43,051 nt of DNA, taken from contig CADBNN010000048.1 of assembly GCA_902796075.1 (NCBI GenBank), forward strand, positions 1 to 43,051, read 5' to 3'. The notes beneath the pieces are model-generated. The model ran no database searches. It was given only the letters and a program-made list of their open reading frames with translations, and had not been told where the DNA came from. This DNA comes from Oscillospiraceae bacterium. Lineage in GTDB: Bacteria; Bacillota; Clostridia; Oscillospirales; Acutalibacteraceae. Of the stretch, positions 1-9,700 are shown one piece after another. How positions within the stretch are numbered: the first letter of the stretch is position 1; every line of letters begins with the position of its first letter. Position numbers and translations under genes: made by a program.

Positions 1-963
1 ATCCAGCGTGAAGGATACGGAACCGACGCCTTCATCGTAACGGGCGGATTCGAAATTGCGAACGCCGCGGCCGGCACGATGCCAACCCGCTTTATCCAAA
101 GCACGGAATTGGATGTCATTCATGTTGGTGGTAACCGAAGGCGTTACGATCGCAACCGCTTGTTCCAGCGCGGTAACGCTGGCGGCGGGGATGAGCGCCT
201 TGGCTTCATCGGACAGCGCATCGTAAGCGGCCTTGGCGGCGTTTACGGCATCTTTATCCGAAGCGGTGACGGTCTTCGCCTTGGTGAGGACTGCGTTATC
301 GAACAAAACGTAGTCACCGGCGGCAGCGCCTTGGAACATTTTACCAAAGCGAACGCCGATTTGGCGAAGAGGCGTTTCACCCATGTCCACAGAACCAACG
401 GGGATCACTACGTGATTCCAACCGGTTTGCAGAACATTGAAATAATCAGTTGCGGCGAGTTTGCCTACTTGCGTGCTACCTTCAGTGTAAATACTGGTGT
501 CAACAGTATTTTCATAGGCAGTTTGCAGGAACACGGTGCCGTAACCGTCCGTACGCATGGTGATGCCTTCGGACAGGTATACGTCAAATTCAAAGTTCTC
601 ATAATTCGCCGGATTCAGGCCCGCGTCGCCCGGGTCGTGACGGAAAGCCACTTCGCAGGTGCCGGGAGCCAGATTCTCAGGATTTTTGAGACTGAGCTTG
701 GCAGCGCCGGTCCCTTCAACAATGTTGTCCGTTACAGCGGCTTTATCCCAAGCGCCACTGTTGGGGTTGACAACAGAGTCGATGTCATCGCAGTTGTTGA
801 ACACATACACGTCTTGCGAAAGCGCAGCGATCTGACGTTCAACCAGATACGCTTGCTTCACTTCGGCAGCGGTGGCTTCGGCCACAGCGCCGGAAACAAG
901 GCATGTCAGCACAAGTGCAAATGACAGGCCAGCTGCCAAAACACGTTTGACAATCTGTTTCAT
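1..963 (-). CDS. Secreted modular surface protein, N-terminal part (cut by left edge)
   Basis: Reverse-strand reading frame of 321 codons starting at ATG 963 and still open at position 1. An AGGAGG site lies 6-7 bases upstream. Residues 1-29 form a signal peptide: positive start (MKQIVKR), hydrophobic core, and an AVA-E type signal peptidase I site. Residues about 33-210 look like an all-beta, jelly-roll, carbohydrate-binding-like domain (my inference; no family recognised). Residues about 213-256 are an alanine-rich helical linker containing AAYDALSDEAKALIP, a type common between modules of Gram-positive surface proteins. After it, residues about 258-321 resemble the start of the first domain again (a W near a GxGxxxFxxA-like stretch, then a GxGSVSFTL strand against GTGAAKLSL), so the protein is probably built of repeated modules. 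No anchor is visible because the C-terminus is missing. Function unknown. Confidence 0.85.
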   Translation of the reverse strand, partial: MKQIVKRVLAAGLSFALVLTCLVSGAVAEATAAEVKQAYLVERQIAALSQDVYVFNNCDDIDSVVNPNSGAWDKAAVTDNIVEGTGAAKLSLKNPENLAPGTCEVAFRHDPGDAGLNPANYENFEFDVYLSEGITMRTDGYGTVFLQTAYENTVDTSIYTEGSTQVGKLAATDYFNVLQTGWNHVVIPVGSVDMGETPLRQIGVRFGKMFQGAAAGDYVLFDNAVLTKAKTVTASDKDAVNAAKAAYDALSDEAKALIPAASVTALEQAVAIVTPSVTTNMNDIQFRALDKAGWHRAGRGVRNFESARYDEGVGSVSFTLD

Positions 964-1021
964 ATTTTTCCTCCTTTAAAATACGGCCGGACTCTATATG
1001 CGCGCAAGAGCCCAACTCTGT

Positions 1022-1049
1022 CTTATATTTAATCATAAATCAAGTTCAA
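1022..1049 (-). promoter_or_regulatory. Candidate promoter of the surface-protein gene
   Basis: On the minus strand TTGAAC (1044-1049) and TATAAG (1022-1027) are separated by 16 bases, which would give a leader of about 50 bases before ATG 963. Match to the sigma-70 type consensus is moderate. Confidence 0.5.
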
Positions 1050-1102
1050 AAAACATTGAATTTATGTACATCAATTCAAAAAAGCATTGAAATTTGGACA
1101 TC
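1045..1102. repeat. Two imperfect 28-base direct repeats with 30-base period
   Basis: Copies at 1045-1072 and 1075-1102 both read TTCAAAAAA, then (G)CATTGAA, a T-rich stretch and ACATC. They lie directly upstream of and overlap the -35 of the candidate promoter, so they may be tandem regulator sites. No regulator is identified. Confidence 0.5.
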
Positions 1103-1124
1103 TTTTTGACAGTTCCGTCAAAAA
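1103..1124. promoter_or_regulatory. Perfect 8-base inverted repeat (possible operator)
   Basis: TTTTTGAC (1103-1110) and GTCAAAAA (1117-1124) are separated by six bases. It sits next to the 30-base tandem repeats upstream of the surface-protein gene. It could be a dimeric regulator site; it lacks a GC-rich stem and is not a good terminator. Confidence 0.4.
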
Positions 1125-1184
1125 TAACAAGAGGATTCAGTAATTTTTTTGCTGTTTTGGTAGACATAAATCCGTTACACAAAC

Positions 1185-1211
1185 AAAAAACCGCATTCTC
1201 ATGCGGTTTTT
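1185..1211 (-). terminator. Rho-independent terminator after the SDR gene
   Basis: AAAAAACCGCAT and ATGCGGTTTTT flank a four-base loop, giving a GC stem with T-rich tails on both strands. It lies 50 bases past the SDR stop and closes the transporter/SPT-like/SDR operon on the minus strand. Confidence 0.85.
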
Positions 1212-1260
1212 GCTGTTTTTGTGCATTTTGTTTTAACAGTACAAGGCGGAAGCCGGTTTA

Positions 1261-2049
1261 TTAGCGGGCATACATTTTATATAATACCCAGTTGGCTGTG
1301 CGGGCGGGCAATATTTTGACCAACACCGTTACCAGTTGATAAAAGAACCCCAGCGAATAAAAGGGCTTAACGTGCCTTTTGCGGGCAATGGCGGCCAGTC
1401 GTTTGCCCACCCGGGCAGGCGGCATGCCGGTTTGTTCGTCCCGTTCCATGCGCGCCACCGAACGGCTGATGCGATGGTTATATTCTGCATCGCCTGCCGG
1501 CGATTTTTCTCGCGCGGCGGTAAAGCCGGTAGCGACGTCACCCGGCAGCAGAGCGCACACGGAAATGCCGAAAGGCCGCACCTCGTTTTGCAGCGCCATG
1601 GTGTAGGCCGAAACGGCAGCCTTGGCGGCGGAATAATAGGTTTGGAACGGAATGGGCGTGATGGCGGCGATGGAGCTTACGTTGATAATGCGCCCGCTCC
1701 CCTGCTGCCGCATAACGGGCAGCACCGCCCGGTTTGTGCGCACCATGCCGAAAAAGTCTACGTTAAACAACCGTTCGGCATCGGCGGTTTCGGTAAACTC
1801 CACCCCGCCGGAAATGCCGAAGCCGGCGTTGTTTATCACCAGGTCAATCCGGCCTTCCCGCTGCATCACGGTCGCCACCGCCGCCTGCACCGAGGCTTCG
1901 TCTGTCACGTCGGCGGTCAAGTGAGTCACGCCCGGCTGTTCGTGGTCCCGCCGGCTGATTTCATACACCGTATAGCCCGCATGATGCAGCGCTTGCGCCG
2001 CGGCTTGCCCAATGCCGGAACTGCCGCCGGTCACCAGCGCCACGCTCAC
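1261..2049 (-). CDS. Classical short-chain dehydrogenase/reductase (3-ketosphinganine reductase candidate)
   Basis: A 262-residue NAD(P)H-dependent oxidoreductase of the classical SDR family. Start chosen at GTG 2049, which overlaps the upstream stop as GTGA and places the TGGSSGIG cofactor loop at residues 7-14, the normal position; a longer frame from 2133 only adds sequence inside the upstream gene. Visible features: NNAG at 73-76, catalytic Ser126, Tyr139 and Lys143 (YSAAK). The last 30 residues are hydrophobic and aromatic (FFYQLVTVLVKIL), suggesting membrane contact. Translational coupling to the SPT-like enzyme suggests it reduces that enzyme's ketone product, as 3-ketodihydrosphingosine reductase does. 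The fold is certain; the substrate is inference. Confidence 0.85.
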   Translation of the reverse strand: MSVALVTGGSSGIGQAAAQALHHAGYTVYEISRRDHEQPGVTHLTADVTDEASVQAAVATVMQREGRIDLVINNAGFGISGGVEFTETADAERLFNVDFFGMVRTNRAVLPVMRQQGSGRIINVSSIAAITPIPFQTYYSAAKAAVSAYTMALQNEVRPFGISVCALLPGDVATGFTAAREKSPAGDAEYNHRISRSVARMERDEQTGMPPARVGKRLAAIARKRHVKPFYSLGFFYQLVTVLVKILPARTANWVLYKMYAR

Positions 2050-3212
2050 GCCATCACCCCGGCGATAATATCCATCGCTTCGTCTAACAACGCTTCGTTC
2101 AGGCTGGCCATGTAGCTGGTGCGCAGCAAGCATTCGCCTGGCGGTGTTGCGGGAGGCAGCACGGGATTGACGTACACACCCGCTTCGTAAATCTCTTTGG
2201 CCTTGCGCAGGGTGTTTTCCGCTTCATAGGTATAAATCGGAATGATGGGCGTTTCCGACATGCGGATCTTGAGCCCCCGGTCCAAGTACCCCTTGCGGGC
2301 ATAGGCCGAAAGTTCCGCCAGCCGCACGGGCAATTCGGGATGCGCTTCCAAAATGCGCAGGGCGGTGAGCGCCACGGCACAGCATGCGGGCGGAATAGAC
2401 GCCGAAAAAATAAACGGGCGGGAAGCATGGCGCACGTAATCCGCCACGTCGGCCGAAGCGGCCATATAGCCGCCCAGGCTGGCCAGCGACTTGGAGAAAG
2501 TGCCCATGTAAATGTCTACTTCATCTTCCAGCCCAAAGTAACTGGCAGTGCCCCGGCCGCCTTCGCCGATAACGCCCAGGCCGTGGGCGTCGTCCACCAT
2601 CACGCGGGCGCCGTATTGTTTGGCCAGTTTTACAATAGTGGGCAGGTCGGCAATATCGCCGCCCATGCTGAACACGCCGTCGGTCACCACCAGGCAGCCG
2701 GCGGTTTGGGGCACCTTTTGCAGCTGCCGTTCCAAATCGGCCATATCGTTATGGTCGTAACGCAGCATTTTGCCGTAAGACAGTTTGCAGCCGTCATAAA
2801 TGCTGGCGTGGTTTTCTTTGTCGCATATCACATAATCGCTGCGGCCCACCAGCGCGCTGATAATGCCCAGATTAGACTGAAAACCGGTGGAAAACGTGAC
2901 CACGGCTTCTTTGTGCAAAAACGCGGCCAGTTCGGCTTCCAGCTCCAGGTGCATTTCCAGCGTGCCGTTTAAAAACCGGGAGCCGGAACATCCCGAGCCG
3001 TATTGCTCAAAAGCTTTCACACCCGCCTCTATCACGGCGGGGTGGGTGGTGAGACCCAAATAATTGTTGGAACCCAGCATGATGCGGCGTTTGCCCTCCA
3101 TCATGACTTCTTTGTCCTGGCGGGATTCCAGCGCGTGAAAATAAGGGTAGATCCCCAATTCCCGCGCTTGTTTGGCCAAAGACGGTTGATAGCATTTTTC
3201 GAACAGATCCAT
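2046..3212 (-). CDS. PLP-dependent alpha-oxoamine synthase, serine-palmitoyltransferase-like
   Basis: A 388-residue member of the family holding BioF, Kbl and serine palmitoyltransferase (SPT), which condense an amino acid with an acyl-CoA with loss of CO2. Visible PLP-site residues: His135 (DKENHAS, ring stacking), Asp207 and His210 (DDAHGLGV), Lys241 (TFSKSLASLGGY, Schiff base). The stretch GSGCSGSRFLNGT at 72-84 resembles the GCAGSRFLNGT I recall from bacterial SPTs more than Kbl or BioF, which differ there. Start ATG 3212 has GAAAGGA upstream. Likely co-transcribed with the AEC gene (62-base gap) and coupled to the SDR. SPT activity is inferred; 2-amino-3-ketobutyrate ligase or another acyl-CoA:amino acid synthase remains possible. 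Confidence 0.88.
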   Translation of the reverse strand: MDLFEKCYQPSLAKQARELGIYPYFHALESRQDKEVMMEGKRRIMLGSNNYLGLTTHPAVIEAGVKAFEQYGSGCSGSRFLNGTLEMHLELEAELAAFLHKEAVVTFSTGFQSNLGIISALVGRSDYVICDKENHASIYDGCKLSYGKMLRYDHNDMADLERQLQKVPQTAGCLVVTDGVFSMGGDIADLPTIVKLAKQYGARVMVDDAHGLGVIGEGGRGTASYFGLEDEVDIYMGTFSKSLASLGGYMAASADVADYVRHASRPFIFSASIPPACCAVALTALRILEAHPELPVRLAELSAYARKGYLDRGLKIRMSETPIIPIYTYEAENTLRKAKEIYEAGVYVNPVLPPATPPGECLLRTSYMASLNEALLDEAMDIIAGVMA

Positions 3213-3274
3213 TCAATCGCTTCCTTTCGCGGTGCAAACAAATCCGCCGTTCACCTGCCGGCGTGTTCACACGG

Positions 3275-4291
3275 TCATAAGATACCCCACCCACGTAAAA
3301 GCGCGGTGATCACAAACAAACTGACCATGGAACCCACCGTGGTCCACACCACGTATTGGCGGGCCAATTCATCATCGCCCCCCATAGAGGAAGCCATGAT
3401 GGCGCTGGAAACCGCTACCGGCGAACCGAACAGCGCGATCAGCGCGCCGAATTCGCCCGGGCCGCAGTCGATCCATCCCTGCCGGGTGCACAGCCAGGCC
3501 AATAGCAGGCCCACGGCCGGTGCCGCAACAAGGCGGAACGCCGTTCCCAACGCAATGTTCTTTTGTTTGTTCGCCGCCTTGCCAAAGTCCAGCATACCGC
3601 CCATAACGATCAACGCGAGGGGACCGGAGCTTTGATGCAGCCAGGTGACGGCTTTATATACGAAGGGGAGTTGATTTTGCAAAGTGAATACGGGCGCGCC
3701 CGCCGCCGTGACCGGCAACAAACTGCGCACAGCCAAGCATAACAAGCCGGCCGCCGCCGCCAAAATGAGCGGGTTGGTCGCCACGTCTCGCGCCACCCGT
3801 TTGGCCGAAAAGGACGCCTGCCCGTTGGCATACAGCGAAAGCACCACCACAGCAAGCACGTTAAACAGCGGAATGGTAAAGGCCGAAAGCACGGCCGCGT
3901 TGGCCGCCGCCGACGCGCCGCCCAGTGCTTCCGCCAGTGGTAAACCGATGATGGCAAAATTAGAACGGAACACACACTGGATAAACACGCCCTTGGCGTT
4001 AACGGGGCGCACCCACAGCCCGGACGCGGCAAAGCCAACGCCAAACAGCAGTAAAATCACCAGCAGCGAAAAAATTACCAGCGGCCAGTGAATGGACGCA
4101 AGGTCGGACACTTCGTAAATGTTATGAAAAATGGTCATGGGCAGCAGCAGTTTAAAAACCAGCGCATTGCCGTTTTTTAAAAACGCGGGTGATAAAAACC
4201 CCCTGCGGCCCAGCACGTACCCAACGGTAAGCAACAGCAGGATGGGCACAACGGCGTTAACAGAAAACAGTAAAACCTGCAGCAACGCCAT
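3275..4291 (-). CDS. AEC-family (auxin efflux carrier-type) membrane transporter
   Basis: A 338-residue integral membrane protein with about ten hydrophobic segments, arranged as two halves around a short polar middle, as in the AEC/bile-acid-sodium superfamily. The segment with FRSNFAIIGLPLAEALGG (around residue 110) is typical of bacterial AEC proteins, and the C-terminal half holds GSPVAVSSAIMASSMGGDDELA. Start ATG 4291 was preferred to a 62-codon upstream extension because GGGGGAGGG directly precedes it and the extension would cover the promoter. Family members carry organic acids such as malate, but the substrate here is unknown. It is first in an operon with the SPT-like and SDR genes, so export of an acidic product or substrate is only a guess. 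Confidence 0.85.
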   Translation of the reverse strand: MALLQVLLFSVNAVVPILLLLTVGYVLGRRGFLSPAFLKNGNALVFKLLLPMTIFHNIYEVSDLASIHWPLVIFSLLVILLLFGVGFAASGLWVRPVNAKGVFIQCVFRSNFAIIGLPLAEALGGASAAANAAVLSAFTIPLFNVLAVVVLSLYANGQASFSAKRVARDVATNPLILAAAAGLLCLAVRSLLPVTAAGAPVFTLQNQLPFVYKAVTWLHQSSGPLALIVMGGMLDFGKAANKQKNIALGTAFRLVAAPAVGLLLAWLCTRQGWIDCGPGEFGALIALFGSPVAVSSAIMASSMGGDDELARQYVVWTTVGSMVSLFVITALLRGWGIL

Positions 4292-4319
4292 TCCCTCCCC
4301 CGCTGTATATATTATATAT

Positions 4320-4347
4320 ATTGTATCATATTCACAAAGATTTGCAA
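4320..4347 (-). promoter_or_regulatory. Promoter of the AEC / SPT-like / SDR operon
   Basis: Minus-strand TTGCAA (4342-4347), a 16-base spacer and TACAAT (4320-4325), with a TG one base before the -10 (extended -10). It is AT-rich within a GC-rich surround and lies about 30 bases upstream of ATG 4291. Confidence 0.75.
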
Positions 4348-4390
4348 GAAAAAAATACGATCGGGCGACGGTGCAAACGGCCGCAACAGC

Positions 4391-4416
4391 AAAAACAGCG
4401 CCCGCAAGGGGCGCTG
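4391..4416 (-). terminator. Terminator of the purine operon
   Basis: On the minus strand a nine-base stem, ACAGCGCCC with GGGCGCTGT, is followed by TTTTTGCTGTT. It lies 37 bases past the stop of the last gene of the operon and just before the promoter of the next transcription unit. Confidence 0.85.
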
Positions 4417-4452
4417 TACTGCCAAAGAAGGATGGCAACGGCCACACGGTCG

Positions 4453-5028
4453 TTAACCCGGCCAGGCGCCCACCCATTCACAGCGAGCCGCCGGATCGCA
4501 AGCCGCAAAATAGGCATTTTCCAGCGGGATCCATCTTTCAAAAAACCGGTGAGCCTCTGCCCCGTTGCGGGCGGTAACGCGCCGGCGCTGTTCGGCAGGA
4601 TCCAGCGTGAGGAACAGATGCACGTCGTATTGATCCCATAAGGCAGGCTGGCAGGTATAAGAGCCTTCCACCAACACCACCCGGGGCCGGTTCAATGTGA
4701 TCGCCGGCTGCAAAGCGTCGGCATGGCAATCATAGGGCTGATAACATGCCCGCCCGGTTTGGCGCAGCGGCAGCAGCACCTGCGCCAGCAGTCGCTCATA
4801 ATGCAGGTTGCCGCCGGGAACGGCCAGGCGGGCCGGCGTGCGCAGGGCCGGCGGTAAAAAGAAGTCGTCCGCATGCACCACGGCCGCCCCGATTTGTTGC
4901 GCCAACGCCCGGGCAAAGCTGGTTTTGCCGGCGGCACAAGGGCCGTCGATCGCCGCCAGCACCGGGCGCAAGGGAACGTTCACTTGCGCAATGGCGGCGG
5001 CCGCAGTGGTCAACACGTCCTGCGACAT
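4453..5028 (-). CDS. Uridine kinase-like P-loop phosphotransferase
   Basis: A 191-residue protein with a P-loop, GPCAAGKTS, at residues 29-37, followed by HADDFFLP (about 52-59), the acidic-aromatic motif seen after the P-loop in uridine kinase and phosphoribulokinase-like proteins. VVLVEGSYT (about 118-126) fits the second strand with its acidic residue. Start ATG 5028 sits two bases past the fhs stop (TAATATG), so translation is probably coupled. It is last in the purine operon and directly precedes the terminator. True Udk proteins are slightly longer (about 205-215), and the substrate (nucleoside, pantothenate or another small molecule) cannot be read from sequence. A salvage role would fit the context. 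Confidence 0.8.
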   Translation of the reverse strand: MSQDVLTTAAAAIAQVNVPLRPVLAAIDGPCAAGKTSFARALAQQIGAAVVHADDFFLPPALRTPARLAVPGGNLHYERLLAQVLLPLRQTGRACYQPYDCHADALQPAITLNRPRVVLVEGSYTCQPALWDQYDVHLFLTLDPAEQRRRVTARNGAEAHRFFERWIPLENAYFAACDPAARCEWVGAWPG

Positions 5029-5029
5029 A

Positions 5030-6706
5030 TTAAAACAGGCCGCTTATCACGCCGTTGGCATCCACGTCGATACGCTCGGCGGCAGGCGCTTTGGGCAAGC
5101 CGGGCATGGTCATAATATCGCCGGTGAGCACCACGATAAAGCCGGCGCCGGCCGAAACCTTCATGCCGCGCACGGTGATTTCAAAATCCTCCGGCGCGCC
5201 CAGTTTGGTGGGATCATCGGAAAAACTATACTGTGTTTTGGCAATGCACACCGGGTAGCCGCCAAAGCCCATGGCTTCCAGTTGCTCCATTTGTTTGCGG
5301 GCGGCGGGGGTGATCACAGCGCCTTTGCCGCCATACACCTTTTGGGCCACAGCGTTGATTTTTTGTTCAATGGTTTGGTCGCTTTCGTAGCTAAAAGTGA
5401 AATGGGGCGTTTCTTCCCGGCACAGGCGTACCACTTCTCTGGCCAGGGCTTCCCCGCCCTTGCCGCCTTCAGCCCACACGGTGGAAAGCACCACGTTCAC
5501 ACCAAGCGTACGGCATTCCTGCATAATGCATTCGATTTCCCGATCGGTATCGGTGGGGAACCGGTTGACCGCCACCACGCAGGGCAAACCGTACACGTTT
5601 TTAATGTTGGAAACGTGCCGCAGCAAATTGGGCAGGCCGGCCCGCAGCGCTTCGGTGTTTTCTTCCGCCAACTGGGTTTTGGCCAAACCGCCGTGCATTT
5701 TAAGTGCCCGCACGGTAGCCACCACCACCACGGCCGAAGGCGTAAGCCCTGCCATGCGGCATTTGATATCTAAGAATTTTTCCGCACCCAGGTCGGCGCC
5801 GAAGCCGGCTTCGGTTACGGCATAGTCGCCCAACTGCATGGCCATTTTGGTGGCGATCACCGAATTGCACCCATGGGCAATGTTGGCAAAGGGGCCGCCG
5901 TGCACAAAGGCGGGCGTGCCTTCCAGCGTTTGCACCAGGTTGGGCTTGAGCGCATCTTTCAGCAGGGCCGTCATAGCGCCCTGGGCGTGCAGCTGGCCGC
6001 AGGTAACGGGTTGGTTGTCAAAGGTGTAGCCCACCACAATGCGGGCCAGGCGTTCTTTCAAATCGGTAAGGGAACCGGCCAAACACAGCACCGCCATGAT
6101 TTCGCTGGCCACGGTGATATCGAACCCGTCTTCCCGGGGCACGCCGTTTACCCGGCCGCCCAAGCCGTCCACCACGTTGCGCAGTTGCCGGTCGTTCATA
6201 TCCACACAGCGTTTCCAGGTGATGCGGCGGGGATCGATGCCCAACGCGTTGCCCTGATGAATATGGTTGTCCAGCATAGCGGCCAGCAAATTGTTGGCCG
6301 CGCCGATCGCGTGGAAATCGCCGGTAAAGTGCAGATTGATGTCTTCCATCGGCACCACCTGAGCGTAACCGCCGCCGGCCGCGCCGCCTTTAATGCCAAA
6401 TACAGGTCCCAAAGAAGGTTCCCGCAAGGCGACCACTACGTTTTCGCCAATGCGCTTCAGGCCGTCGGCCAAACCGATGGTGGTGGTGGTCTTCCCTTCC
6501 CCGGCCGGGGTAGGCGTGATAGCGGTTACCAACACCAGTTTGCCCGGCGCGCGGTTGGTTTGCTTAAGCAAATTCAGGTCCACTTTGGCCTTGTATTTGC
6601 CGTAAGGCTCAAGCGCCTCCTCGTCGATGCCGGCCGTTTGCGCCACTTGCGCAATGGGTTGCATGGTACATGCCTGGGCAATTTCAATATCTGTCAGATA
6701 CGCCAT
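5030..6706 (-). CDS. fhs: Formate-tetrahydrofolate ligase
   Basis: A 558-residue cytoplasmic enzyme that makes 10-formyl-tetrahydrofolate from formate, folate and [14 protein letters not shown] near residue 66 is the ATP-binding loop of the family; [23 protein letters not shown] and the long segment with [16 protein letters not shown] are further family blocks. Length matches the usual 555-560. Start ATG 6706 has GGAGGGAAC upstream. It is the twelfth gene of the purine operon, 20 bases after purL, where it supplies the formyl groups used by PurN and the AICAR formyltransferase. The FNT channel gene at 22211-22825 may provide its formate. Confidence 0.97.
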   Translation of the reverse strand: MAYLTDIEIAQACTMQPIAQVAQTAGIDEEALEPYGKYKAKVDLNLLKQTNRAPGKLVLVTAITPTPAGEGKTTTTIGLADGLKRIGENVVVALREPSLGPVFGIKGGAAGGGYAQVVPMEDINLHFTGDFHAIGAANNLLAAMLDNHIHQGNALGIDPRRITWKRCVDMNDRQLRNVVDGLGGRVNGVPREDGFDITVASEIMAVLCLAGSLTDLKERLARIVVGYTFDNQPVTCGQLHAQGAMTALLKDALKPNLVQTLEGTPAFVHGGPFANIAHGCNSVIATKMAMQLGDYAVTEAGFGADLGAEKFLDIKCRMAGLTPSAVVVVATVRALKMHGGLAKTQLAEENTEALRAGLPNLLRHVSNIKNVYGLPCVVAVNRFPTDTDREIECIMQECRTLGVNVVLSTVWAEGGKGGEALAREVVRLCREETPHFTFSYESDQTIEQKINAVAQKVYGGKGAVITPAARKQMEQLEAMGFGGYPVCIAKTQYSFSDDPTKLGAPEDFEITVRGMKVSAGAGFIVVLTGDIMTMPGLPKAPAAERIDVDANGVISGLF

Positions 6707-6726
6707 GATGTTCCCTCCGATAATGG

Positions 6727-9700
6727 TTATTTAAAATATTGCACCGCCGATTCAAACAGTTGCATGTTGAACCGGCCGGGTACGTTTTGATACAAGCCGC
6801 TGCCAATGCGTTCGGAATGGCCCATTTTGCCCAACACCCGGCCGTCGGGCGAAGTAATGCCTTCAATGGCGGCCATGGAATGATTGGGATTAAAGTGTAC
6901 GTCGCCCGACGCGTTCCCGTCCAGATCCACATACTGGGTGGCGATCTGACCGTTTGCGGCCAGCGTGTTGATCACGTCGTCGTTGGCAATAAACCGCCCT
7001 TCCCCATGCGAGATGGGCACCGTAAACACGTCGCCCACCTGCGTATTGGCCAGCCAGGGCGACAGATTGGAGGCTACCCTTGTGCGCACCAGACGCGATT
7101 GGTGACGGCCGATGGTGTTAAAGGTAAGGGTGGGACAATGCACGTCGGTATCGATGATCTTACCGTAAGGCACCAGGCCCAGCTTAATGAGCGCCTGGAA
7201 GCCGTTGCAAATGCCCAGCATCAGGCCGTCCCGCTGTTCCAGCAGGCGGGTAACTTGCTCACGCACCGCTTCGTTGCGGAAAAAGGCCGTAATGAATTTG
7301 CCCGATCCGTCCGGTTCGTCGCCGCCGGAAAAACCGCCGGGGATCATGATCATTTGGCTTTGGGCAATGCGGGCGGCAAACTGCTCCACGCTGCGGGCCA
7401 CGTCGTCGGCCGTTAAGTTGCGGATCACAAAGATCTCGGCTTCGGCGCCGGCGTCACGAATGACTTTGGCGGAATCGTATTCACAATTGGTGCCGGGGAA
7501 CACGGGGATCAGCACCCGGGGCCGGGCTGCGGGCGTCGCAGGCGTGACCCGAGACGCGGCGGTGAACGAATAAGTCTGGGGTTGCACTTCAGCCGGTGCA
7601 ATGTTGCAGGGATACACCGGTTCCAGTTTATCTTCATACACCTGCTGCAGTGCGGCCAGCGTTACCGATTCGCCTTGCGCAGAAAGGACGGGTGTTTCGG
7701 TCACCACGCCCAGCACACGGCCGGCCGCGACCGGTTCGGTCACTTCCAGCAAGAACGAGCCGTAAGCATAGCCGAACAGGTCTTGCTTTGTTACGTCGTC
7801 GGCAAAAGCAAAGCCCAGGCCGTTGCCCAACGCCATTTTCAGCACAGCTTCCGCCACGCCGCCGTAAGTGGGGGTGTAAGCCGCCGCGACTTTGCCGGCT
7901 CGCATGAGTTTGGTCACCAGCCGGTAGTTGTTCACAAGCGATTCGGTTTGGGGCAGGCCGTTTTCATCATAAGCAGGCTGCAACCACACTACCGAATGGC
8001 CGGCGACTTTCAGTTCCGGGCTGATCACCTGCCCGGTTTTGCCGGTGGTAACGGCAAAAGAAACCAGTGTGGGCGGCACGTCCAGTTTTTCAAAGGTGCC
8101 GCTCATGGAATCCTTGCCGCCGATGGCCCCCACGCCCAGTTCCTTTTGGGCCCGGAAAGCGCCTAACAGCGCCGCCAGCGGCTGGCCCCACCGGGCGGGA
8201 TCTTTACCCGGCCGGGGGAAGTATTCCTGGAAGGTGAGATATACGTCTTCAAATGAAGCCCCGGCGGCGATCAGCTTGCTGACCGATTCCACCACCGCCA
8301 AATAGGCGCCGTGATAAGGGCTTTGTTCGGTAATAAACGGATTGTAGCCCCAGGCCATAAAGGAACAGTCGTCCGTGTGGCCGTTTTCCACAGCGATTTT
8401 CTGCACCATGGTTTGAATGGGGGTTTGCTGGTGCCGGCCGCCAAACGGCATAAGCACCGTGCCGGCGCCGATGGTGGAATCGAACCGTTCCGAAAGACCC
8501 CGTTTGGAGCACACGTTCAAATCGCCCGCAAGCGCCGTTATCCCGGCCGCGAACCCCCCCGCCGGCAGTTGTTTTTGCCAGGCTTTGGGTGCGGCAGGCG
8601 CCACATTCACGTGTTTTTCGGCGCCGTTGGAATTCAGAAATTCCCGGCTTACGTCTACGATCACGTTGCCCTTCCACCGCATGGTAAGACGCGGATCGGC
8701 TTTTACAACAGCCACCACGGTGGCTTCCAGATTTTCGGTTTGCGCCAGCGTCATAAAGGCGGAAGCGTCCTCGGCCGCAACCACCACAGCCATACGTTCC
8801 TGCGATTCGCTGATAGCCAGTTCGGTGCCGTCAAGCCCGTCATACTTTTTGGGGACCGCGTCCAGATCGATATCCAGCCCATCGGCCAGCTCGCCGATGG
8901 CGACCGACACGCCGCCGGCGCCAAAGTCGTTACAGCGTTTTATGAGTTTGCTGGCGGCGGGATTGCGGAACAGCCGCTGGAGTTTGCGTTCTTCCGGTGC
9001 GTTGCCCTTTTGCACTTCGGCGCCGCAGGTAGAAAGCGATTCCAGCGTATGTGATTTGGAAGAACCGGTAGCGCCGCCGCATCCGTCGCGGCCGGTGCGG
9101 CCGCCCAAAAGGATCACTACGTCGCCGGGGGCGGGGCGTTCCCGCCGCACGTTGGCCGCAGGCGCCGCCGCGATGACCGCGCCGATCTCTAAGCGTTTGG
9201 CGGCATAGCCGGGGTGATACAGTTCATCCACCATACCGGTCGCCAGGCCGATTTGGTTGCCGTAAGACGAATAACCGGCCGCCGCGGTGGTAACCAGTTT
9301 GCGCTGGGGCAGTTTGCCCGGCAGGGTTTGTTCCACCGGCGTGAGCGGATCGGCCGCGCCGGTCACCCGCATGGCGGCGTACACATACGAACGGCCGGAC
9401 AACGGATCCCGAATGGCGCCGCCGATGCAGGTAGCCGCGCCGCCGAAAGGTTCTATTTCGGTAGGATGATTATGCGTCTCGTTCTTAAATAACAACAGCC
9501 ACGGTTCGGTAACGCCGTCTACCGTAACGTCCATTTTCACGGTGCAGGCGTTGATCTCTTCCGATTCGTCCAGTTTATCCAGTTTGCCTATGCTTTTCAG
9601 ATACTTGGCCGCCAGGGTGCCCAGGTCCATTAAATTCACGGGTTTGGTGCGGCCCAGCGCTTTGCGGGTCGCCATGTAATCTTCATAGGTCTCCTGCAGT

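Noticed and set aside
2046..3212. Threonine catabolism pair (Kbl plus threonine dehydrogenase)
   Set aside because: The neighbouring reductase is a classical short SDR with a hydrophobic tail, not a threonine dehydrogenase or epimerase-type SDR, and the SGSRFLNGT stretch favours SPT. Not fully excluded.
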